Assembly (NCBI GenBank): GCA_030950835.1
Contig: JAUZQU010000127.1
Span: forward strand, 1-5,191
Source of the DNA: Mariprofundaceae bacterium
GTDB lineage: Bacteria; Pseudomonadota; Zetaproteobacteria; Mariprofundales; Mariprofundaceae
DNA length: 5,191 nt
Direction: 5' to 3'
The notes beneath the pieces were generated by a model. The model did not search any database and had not been told where the DNA came from. It worked only from the letters and a program-made list of their open reading frames with translations. Of this stretch, positions 1-5,191 are shown one piece after another. Position 1 is the stretch's first letter, and each line of letters starts with the position of its first letter. The translations under genes were made by a program, and so were the position numbers.

Positions 1-890
1 CCTTTGCCTGATAATACTGTCATCAACGTAATCAACACAATCAAGGTCAACAACCATTTGACATAGGTTCTAAATTCATCGTCTTGCAGGTAAGTGCTGA
101 AAAAGAAACCACGGCGCAAAGCAGCAAAATGTAGGGTGAAATTAATGCCTGCCATCAACATAAAGATAATCACTAGCCCGCGAATAACGGGTGATTCATA
201 ATAACCCATGCTGGCATCATGGGTGGAAAAACCACCGATAGCGACTGTAGTCATGGCATGGTTCACCGCATCAAACATCCCCATGCCAGCCAACCATAAA
301 CTCAGCCCTGTCACCACAGTCATAATCAAATAAATATACCACAATACTTTGGCAGTTTCCGTCACCCTTGCCGTGAGTTTGTCTTTTACAGGGCCAGGTG
401 TTTCCGCACGAAACAACTGCATACCACCCACACCAAGCAAAGGCATCACCGCCACCGCCAAAACAATAATACCCATGCCACCCAACCACTCTTGCATGGA
501 ACGCCAAAATAAAATGGAACGCGGAAGATTGTCCAAGCCTGTTAAAATCGTTGCCCCTGTGGTGGTCAAACCCGAAGTCGATTCAAACAAAGCATCCACC
601 ACTGAATCACACACACCTGTAATCAAAAAAGGTACACAGCCCAGTATCGACAAGACCAACCAAGCTAAGGCAACAATCAAAAATCCATCTTTATGGCTGA
701 GTTGTTTGGGTGTGCCCCCTGCCCATCGCATCAGCAATACACCCAAACTTGAAACCATACACCCTGATAAAATAAACTCGCCCATATGCCCTGATTGGTA
801 ATACAAAGCAATCAAAGCAGGGAACATCATACCCACACCAAACAAGGCAATCAAAATGCCCAATGTCCACACTACACCTTTAATATGCAT
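1..890 (-). CDS. trkH: TrkH potassium uptake protein, membrane subunit (partial, C-terminus beyond left edge)
   Basis: This gene encodes the potassium-translocating subunit of the Trk system in the inner membrane. The frame is open from the ATG at 890-888 to the left edge and gives 296 residues, about 60% of a usual TrkH (about 480). An in-frame TAA lies two codons upstream (894-896), so no earlier start is possible. The protein is hydrophobic throughout, with the first membrane helix at about residues 6-30. The first pore loop is FESTSGLTTTGAT (102-114), with the selectivity-filter segment TTTGA at 109-113. The second pore loop is TTVAIGGFSTHDAS (214-227). Between them lie the TrkH-type stretches EWLGGMGIIVLAV (134-146) and GVGGMQLFRAETPGP (153-167). 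These match my memory of E. coli TrkH closely, which separates it from KtrB-type relatives. It follows trkA after 39 bases, as expected for its partner. No frameshift or missing pore residue is seen in the visible part. Confidence 0.96.
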   Translation of the reverse strand, partial: MHIKGVVWTLGILIALFGVGMMFPALIALYYQSGHMGEFILSGCMVSSLGVLLMRWAGGTPKQLSHKDGFLIVALAWLVLSILGCVPFLITGVCDSVVDALFESTSGLTTTGATILTGLDNLPRSILFWRSMQEWLGGMGIIVLAVAVMPLLGVGGMQLFRAETPGPVKDKLTARVTETAKVLWYIYLIMTVVTGLSLWLAGMGMFDAVNHAMTTVAIGGFSTHDASMGYYESPVIRGLVIIFMLMAGINFTLHFAALRRGFFFSTYLQDDEFRTYVKWLLTLIVLITLMTVLSGK

Positions 891-898
891 GTGTTACA

Positions 899-901
899 TC
901 C
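899..901 (-). promoter_or_regulatory. Weak ribosome binding site of trkH
   Basis: On the minus strand a GGA core sits eight bases before the trkH ATG. It is only a short match to the Shine-Dalgarno consensus and nothing better is visible in the 39-base gap between trkA and trkH (891-929). That gap also shows no hairpin with a T-run, so read-through from trkA is expected. Confidence 0.45.
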
Positions 902-929
902 AGCAGCCAAGGCAGCAACAGAGTATTAT

Positions 930-2303
930 TCAAAAGAATTCAAGCCTAACTTCAAACAAACGCTCCACTTCACGAATCGTGTCCGTTCGGGTCACCAACA
1001 GCACATGATCATGCGGCATCACCATGGTCTCCCCATCAGGGATAATCACCTCTTCACCACGCACAATCGCCCCAATCACCGTATCTTCAGGCAGTTTCAA
1101 ATCTTTTAAGGGCACATCCAAAATCACTGCCGTTTCCAAAGCTTCCGCTTCAATCACTTCCAATTTCCCATCACCCAAAGGTGACATACCCAAGATTCTA
1201 CCTTTGCGCACATGCCTTAAAATAGATGCTGCAGTCGTAAAGCGGGGGGAAACAATCACATCCAAGCCAATTTCACGTACTAAGTCCGAATAAATCGCCC
1301 TATTCACCAAGGTGACCACATGAGGAACTTTGTATTTCCGTGCAATCAAACTACTTAAAATATTGGTCTCATCATCATTGGTCAAAGCCAAAAAGTCATC
1401 CATGCTACCAATCGCTTCTTCTTCGAGCAGGTCTCTGTCTAAGGCATCTCCATGCAAAACTACCGTGGAATCAAGGTGGTCAGCAATCCAAGTGGCGCGT
1501 TCGCGGTTAAACTCAATCAATTTAATCGAAACACCCATCTTTTCCAAGGCTTGCGCCACCGCAAAACCTACATTTCCGCCACCAACCAACATCACATTGC
1601 GCTTTTTACGCTGCTCTTGTTTACCATCACCCAAAGCTTCAACCACCGCTTCGACTTGCGTGCTGGCAACTGCAAGATATACACTATCACCTGCCAACAA
1701 CACGGTGTCAGGCGTAGGCACTTTCCAGCGGCGATTATGTTCATGTGCGACCACATACACCCGATTCTCGCCCATCACTTCCGCCAACTCTGCCAATGCC
1801 AAACCCGCCAACAAACCTTTAGGACGAATCATCATGCCCAAAAGCTGAACCCTATCCCCAGCAAACCCCTGTGCATCCATCGCCGAAGCCACTTGGTAAC
1901 GTTTTACAATCGCTTTGGCAGCCTCATGTTCTGGTGAGATAATCAAATCAATGGGCAGCTCATCGCGCCCAAATAGACCTGCATTATTGGCAAAGTCAGG
2001 CTCACGAATTCGTGCCATTTTAGTCGTCACTTTAAACAACGAATGTGCTACCTGACATGCCAACATATTCGTTTCATCACTGGCAGTTGCCGCAATCAAC
2101 AAGTCAGCATTTTCTGCCCCTGCTTGTTGCAAAACTGAAGGATGCGCCGCATTGCCTGTCACCGTGCGCACATCCATAGTATCCGCAACACGTTGCGTAC
2201 GTTCAGGGCAATTATCCACCACTGCCACATCATGCCCTTCACTTGCCAAACGTGAGGCAATATGAAAACCCACCTCACCAGCACCCAACACCAAAATATT
2301 CAT
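930..2303 (-). CDS. trkA: TrkA, NAD-binding regulatory subunit of the Trk potassium transporter
   Basis: This is a cytoplasmic peripheral protein that binds NAD(H) and adenine nucleotides and controls gating of the TrkH pore. It has 457 residues, the normal length (E. coli about 458), and the usual duplicated layout of two RCK-N and two RCK-C domains. The first Rossmann fold begins at residue 3 with GAGEVG at 7-12 and the ribose-binding acidic residue D30, followed by ATASDETNM at 72-80. The first RCK-C domain spans about 140-225. A short charged linker rich in Lys, Arg and Gln (about 227-235) leads to the second Rossmann fold, with GGGNVG at 241-246, E264 at the ribose position and TNDDETN in its second half. 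The second RCK-C domain runs to the C-terminus and ends in ERLFEVRLEFF. The ATG start overlaps the ntrX stop by four bases (ATGA), and a GGTGGA site lies six bases upstream. The gene sits directly before trkH. No key residue is missing. Confidence 0.97.
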   Translation of the reverse strand: MNILVLGAGEVGFHIASRLASEGHDVAVVDNCPERTQRVADTMDVRTVTGNAAHPSVLQQAGAENADLLIAATASDETNMLACQVAHSLFKVTTKMARIREPDFANNAGLFGRDELPIDLIISPEHEAAKAIVKRYQVASAMDAQGFAGDRVQLLGMMIRPKGLLAGLALAELAEVMGENRVYVVAHEHNRRWKVPTPDTVLLAGDSVYLAVASTQVEAVVEALGDGKQEQRKKRNVMLVGGGNVGFAVAQALEKMGVSIKLIEFNRERATWIADHLDSTVVLHGDALDRDLLEEEAIGSMDDFLALTNDDETNILSSLIARKYKVPHVVTLVNRAIYSDLVREIGLDVIVSPRFTTAASILRHVRKGRILGMSPLGDGKLEVIEAEALETAVILDVPLKDLKLPEDTVIGAIVRGEEVIIPDGETMVMPHDHVLLVTRTDTIREVERLFEVRLEFF

Positions 2304-3679
2304 GCTGTGTCCACCGTTAAACCATAAGCTTTTATTTTACGATGCAGTTGGCTGCGTTCCATACCAATATCTGAGGCTGTTTTACTCACATTCCACGCAT
2401 TTTTTTCCAAATGATGAAAGATATAACTGCGCTCAAAACGTTTTCTCGCATCATGGAAACCATCCAACAGCACCGAATCATCAGGTACAGATGTATAAGT
2501 AGGTGTTTCTTGATGGCTGGCATCTAAGGGTAACATGCTGTTTTTGTTTAGGCATTGACCAGAACAAAGAATATGGCAGCGCTCCAAGTAGTTACGCAAT
2601 TCACGCACATTGCCCGGCCAGTCATAGGCTTGTAAAAGGCTGACCACCTCAGCATCAAAAGAAACTTGCTCACCACCTAAATGTTCGGCTTGTTCTTGGG
2701 CTAAAAAGTCTAATAACAATGGAATATCTTCACGTCTATCACGCAAACTAGGCATTTTAATGGTTAATACATTCAATCTATAATAAAAATCTTCGCGTAA
2801 TAAAGCGTCGTTCAACAGTGTCTCAGGCTCAAACAAAGATGCCGCAATAATGCGCACATCACATGCCACAGGTGTAGGATTACCCAAACGTCGCAAACGT
2901 TTTTGCTGCATCACCTGCAAAATATTGGCTTGTATGCCCAAAGGAATACCACTGATTTCATCCACAAATAAAGTGCCTTGATGTGCTGCTTCCAAGCGCC
3001 CTCGCTGACCATGTAAAGCACCAGCAAAAGCGCCTTTTTCATGACCGAAAATCTCTGACTCTAAATGACTATCGGCAATGCCCGCCACATTCACGCTCAT
3101 GAATGCCGCTGATTTACGCTTGGAATATTCATGCAACAAACGTGCTGCGATGGATTTTCCAGTACCATGTTCACCCAAAATCAAGGCAGGCGCATCACTC
3201 ATTGCCACCTTCTCAATCAACGCTTTGACATCTTCAATGGCTTTGCTTTGCCCTATCAACAACGGGCAATCCCGTTGGTGTTCAAATTTTAAATCTGTGT
3301 TTTCTTGTGCTAAACGTCGCTTTTCAAGCGCGTTCCGTAATAAAATAAGTAGTTTTTCCGAAGAAAAGGGCTTTTCAATAAAATCAAAGGCACCCAACTT
3401 GGTTGCCCGCACTGCCGTATCAATCGTTGCATGCCCAGACATGATAATCACAGGCACCTGCGCATCGAGTTGTTTAATCCGCTGCATGGTTTCCAAGCCA
3501 TCAATACCTGGCATCCAAATGTCCAAGAAGATACAATCTACAGGTTGTTTGCGAAACCGCGCCACTGCTTCTTCGCCTGACGGCGCAGTGCTGACCAAGT
3601 AACCCTCATCCTCGAAAAGACCAGCCAACGACTCGCATATCGGTTGTTCATCATCCACAATCAAAATACGCGATGTCAT
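2300..3679 (-). CDS. ntrX: NtrX-type response regulator (REC, AAA+ sigma-54 activator-like domain, Fis HTH) with GAFAGA loop
   Basis: A 459-residue cytoplasmic transcription regulator, presumed partner of the kinase encoded just upstream. The receiver domain (about 4-120) has acidic-pocket residues D9 and D10, phospho-acceptor D53 in FLDIWMPGIDG, S81 and K103 (EKPF). The AAA+ domain (about 140-365) has Walker A GEHGTGKS at 169-176, Walker B GTLFVDEI at 235-242, the arginine-finger region REDFYYRLNV at 295-304, and the sensor II region YDWPGNVREL at 352-361. The loop that contacts sigma-54 in this family is GAFAGA (216-221) rather than GAFTGA. Sensor I reads RIIAASL rather than the common AATN. 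A Fis-type helix-turn-helix lies at about 415-454 (NVSKTASDIGMERSQLHRKI). The NtrX assignment, rather than NtrC, rests on the NtrY-like neighbour and the trkA gene that follows; domain content alone would not separate them. The start is supported by a strong AGGAGG site and the ATGA overlap with the kinase gene. Whether it works with sigma-54 is uncertain. Confidence 0.9.
   Translation of the reverse strand: MTSRILIVDDEQPICESLAGLFEDEGYLVSTAPSGEEAVARFRKQPVDCIFLDIWMPGIDGLETMQRIKQLDAQVPVIIMSGHATIDTAVRATKLGAFDFIEKPFSSEKLLILLRNALEKRRLAQENTDLKFEHQRDCPLLIGQSKAIEDVKALIEKVAMSDAPALILGEHGTGKSIAARLLHEYSKRKSAAFMSVNVAGIADSHLESEIFGHEKGAFAGALHGQRGRLEAAHQGTLFVDEISGIPLGIQANILQVMQQKRLRRLGNPTPVACDVRIIAASLFEPETLLNDALLREDFYYRLNVLTIKMPSLRDRREDIPLLLDFLAQEQAEHLGGEQVSFDAEVVSLLQAYDWPGNVRELRNYLERCHILCSGQCLNKNSMLPLDASHQETPTYTSVPDDSVLLDGFHDARKRFERSYIFHHLEKNAWNVSKTASDIGMERSQLHRKIKAYGLTVDTA
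2310..2315 (-). promoter_or_regulatory. Ribosome binding site of trkA
   Basis: GGTGGA on the minus strand lies six bases before the trkA ATG, inside the last codons of ntrX. It is a moderate Shine-Dalgarno match. With the ATGA overlap at 2300-2303 it supports the chosen start and suggests translational coupling. Confidence 0.6.
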
Positions 3680-5191
3680 AGCTTGTCCTCCTCAGGCACA
3701 TTTTCCACATGCGGCAAACGCATACAAAAACGTGTGGGTGAAGCTGCTGATAACAGCAATAATTGCCCATGGTGTTCTTCTGTAATCCTTTGTGCAATCG
3801 CCAAACCTAAACCGCTACCTCTTTTTTTGGTGGAAAAATAAGGCTCAAACATATGTTTCAACGTGGTTTCATCAATCCCAGAACCCTCATCTTGTACATA
3901 AAAACTCGTATCCTCATCTCTAATTTCCACAAATACACGCACCATACTTTGGGTCGCCAAAGCGTTATCTATCAAATTAATCAGAACCTGACGAACCTGA
4001 TCCGCATCACAATATACCTCACCTTGCGGCAAACCTTCAAAAACCAAATCATGGTATGCGCTGTAAAGCTCACGCAACTCTTGCAACAATGAAGCAATGG
4101 ATACATGTTGGCACTTGGGTTTGGGCAAGGTTGCCAAATTGGAAAAGTCATCCAATAAACGTTGCAAACGCTCCACTTGCCCAATCACCGCATGGGTACA
4201 TAAATCAAATACTTCTTCATCATCAACCTGACTTCTGAACCGCCTTTGCAAACGTTCTGTAGCCAGCTTGATGGGCGTAAGTGGGTTTTTAATTTCATGC
4301 GCCAAACGTTGCGCCACCTCTGACCAAGCTTGATGTTTCTGCGCTTCGGCAAGCTGGGTTACATCATCAAAGACCAATAACCAGCCCTGAAACAAGGTGT
4401 CTTCTTGTGCTCCAAGCAATGTGCCTCTGGCTAGAATATTGACTTTATGTTGCTCTAAACTCAAGGTAAATTCTTGTTGTAACACACCTTTTTCTTCCTG
4501 CTGCAACAAGCGGTAAAAATCCAATACCGGTGTCAAATGTGCTTCTGAAAAATCAAATATATTTGTTTTCTGGCTTTCGTTATCGACCAAACTAAACAGC
4601 TTCTCACATGTTTGATTCATCAAGCGAATATGCCCATCATCACCGAGTAAAATTACCCCACTTTGCAAATTCAGCAGCAAAGTCTCCAACACATACCGCC
4701 GCTGACGACTGCTCACCAATGCATCTGTAAGATCTAACTGGGTTTGTTGTAAGGCAGAGACATTGTTTTGTAGTTGTAAGGTCATACTATTAAACGAAGT
4801 TGCAAGAGAACCCAGCTCATCGTTGGCACTGATGGGTACTAGCGCATCCAGCTCCCCTTTTTCCACCTTTTTCAAAGCTTTTGCCAAGGCTTCAATCGGT
4901 AAAGTCAGCTTGCGGGCAAACAACACTGCAAAAAATCCAGCAAAACAAAGAATCAATACCGTCACCATCATTAAAGTGTGCATAAAGGTATCTTGAATAC
5001 CCTGTCTATGCCGCTCCAGCTCGCGGTACGTTCTGTAATCTGTTTCAATGCTGCGTGCGCTGAACATCACATCATCGGGTAGACGGGTCTCTGCGCGTAA
5101 TAACGCCACAAAGTTACGATGTGTATACAAGGGCAAGTAACCCATCACATACTCACCATTATCCCTGACTTGGTGTTCCAGCGTAAAATGC
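3676..5191 (-). CDS. ntrY: NtrY-type membrane sensor histidine kinase (partial, N-terminus beyond right edge)
   Basis: This is an inner-membrane sensor kinase predicted to phosphorylate the NtrX-type regulator encoded next. The frame is open to the right edge, giving 504 visible residues; NtrY proteins are usually about 700 or more, so the first membrane segments and much of the extracytoplasmic part are missing. Counting from the in-frame GTG at 5148 (not the real start), there is the end of a probable periplasmic region, a membrane helix at about 56-78, a HAMP domain at about 79-130 with DELGSLATSFNSM (110-122), a PAS-like domain at about 148-265, and a HisKA domain with phospho-acceptor H284 in HEIKNPLTPI (284-293). 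The ATPase domain carries N-box NLIDNA (391-396), G1 box DEGSGI (420-425), F box FEPYFSTK (434-441) and G2 box GSGLGL (444-449). The membrane helix-HAMP-PAS-HisKA order and the HEIKNPLTPI box fit NtrY better than soluble NtrB. Its stop overlaps the ntrX start by ATGA. All catalytic motifs appear intact. Confidence 0.92.
   Translation of the reverse strand, partial: HFTLEHQVRDNGEYVMGYLPLYTHRNFVALLRAETRLPDDVMFSARSIETDYRTYRELERHRQGIQDTFMHTLMMVTVLILCFAGFFAVLFARKLTLPIEALAKALKKVEKGELDALVPISANDELGSLATSFNSMTLQLQNNVSALQQTQLDLTDALVSSRQRRYVLETLLLNLQSGVILLGDDGHIRLMNQTCEKLFSLVDNESQKTNIFDFSEAHLTPVLDFYRLLQQEEKGVLQQEFTLSLEQHKVNILARGTLLGAQEDTLFQGWLLVFDDVTQLAEAQKHQAWSEVAQRLAHEIKNPLTPIKLATERLQRRFRSQVDDEEVFDLCTHAVIGQVERLQRLLDDFSNLATLPKPKCQHVSIASLLQELRELYSAYHDLVFEGLPQGEVYCDADQVRQVLINLIDNALATQSMVRVFVEIRDEDTSFYVQDEGSGIDETTLKHMFEPYFSTKKRGSGLGLAIAQRITEEHHGQLLLLSAASPTRFCMRLPHVENVPEEDKL
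3687..3692 (-). promoter_or_regulatory. Strong ribosome binding site of ntrX
   Basis: A perfect AGGAGG on the minus strand sits seven bases before the ntrX ATG, within the last codons of the kinase gene. It is the best Shine-Dalgarno match in the window and fixes the ntrX start. It could let the regulator be made at a higher level than the kinase from the same transcript. Confidence 0.8.

Noticed and set aside
271..507. Minus-strand open frame of 78 codons
   Set aside because: It is a shifted frame inside trkH, rich in Gly, Trp and Cys and without family features.
349..801. Plus-strand open frame of 150 codons
   Set aside because: It lies antisense to trkH, whose minus-strand frame carries clear pore-loop motifs. 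The plus-strand translation has low complexity and no recognisable domain.
891..929. Possible terminator or regulatory element between trkA and trkH
   Set aside because: No stable inverted repeat with a following T-run and no promoter-like pair of hexamers could be found in these 39 bases.
795..1109. Plus-strand open frame spanning the trkA-trkH junction
   Set aside because: It is antisense to the trkH start and the trkA end. Its His-rich, low-quality composition and lack of a ribosome binding site point to a chance frame.
1330..1848. Plus-strand open frame of 172 codons antisense to trkA, with another at 1452-1937
   Set aside because: These Ser-, Thr- and Cys-rich or His-rich translations are typical of antisense shadows. 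The minus strand encodes an intact TrkA.
2003..2014. 12-base perfect palindrome CACGAATTCGTG in trkA, with a similar CACGAATCGTG at 971-981
   Set aside because: Both arise from codons for Ile-Arg-Glu (ATT or ATC, CGT, GA) within conserved TrkA coding sequence. There are only two copies and neither lies near a promoter, so chance is the simplest explanation.
3078..3602. Plus-strand open frame of 174 codons antisense to ntrX
   Set aside because: It is a shadow of the receiver and AAA+ regions and has no recognisable motif.
4109..4125. Possible sigma-54 promoter on the plus strand (TGGCAC followed by TTTGG)
   Set aside because: The -12 element lacks the essential GC at the right spacing, and the site lies inside ntrY pointing away from the operon with no gene downstream on that strand.
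5146..5148. GTG as the start codon of the kinase gene
   Set aside because: The frame stays open to the right edge of the window, the GTG lies inside a probable periplasmic region with no first membrane segment before it, and NtrY proteins are much longer. It is an internal Val codon.

Overview
The window looks like ordinary chromosomal DNA of a Gram-negative proteobacterium with moderate GC (roughly mid-40s percent, judged by eye). All four genes lie on the minus strand and read from the right edge to the left edge. In order of transcription they are an NtrY-type membrane sensor histidine kinase (5' end beyond the right edge), an NtrX-type response regulator with a sigma-54-activator-type AAA+ domain, TrkA (the NAD-binding regulatory subunit of the Trk potassium transporter) and TrkH (the potassium-translocating membrane subunit, 3' end beyond the left edge). 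From general knowledge, ntrY-ntrX followed by trkA (and often trkH) is a conserved arrangement in several proteobacterial lineages. A beta- or zeta-proteobacterium, or a close relative, would fit the gene order together with the TrkH type. This taxonomic guess is weak.

Layout: ntrY occupies about 3676-5191, ntrX 2300-3679, trkA 930-2303 and trkH 1-890. ntrY/ntrX and ntrX/trkA each overlap by the four bases ATGA, so translation is probably coupled. trkA and trkH are separated by 39 bases. No promoter, terminator, RNA gene, mobile element, tandem repeat or CRISPR array was recognised. Coding sequence fills almost everything, so the four genes are best read as part of a single operon that starts upstream (right) of the window and continues past its left edge.

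How the genes work together: NtrY probably senses a signal at the membrane and phosphorylates NtrX on Asp53, and NtrX then controls transcription. TrkA and TrkH form a potassium uptake system whose gating depends on nucleotide binding to TrkA. Sharing an operon suggests that potassium uptake is expressed together with, and perhaps controlled by, the two-component system, but nothing in the sequence proves this.

The most notable detail is in NtrX. Its sigma-54-contacting loop reads GAFAGA instead of the consensus GAFTGA, so the normally critical Thr is Ala, while the rest of the ATPase and the DNA-binding helix-turn-helix look intact. I found no evidence of a previously undescribed system here.
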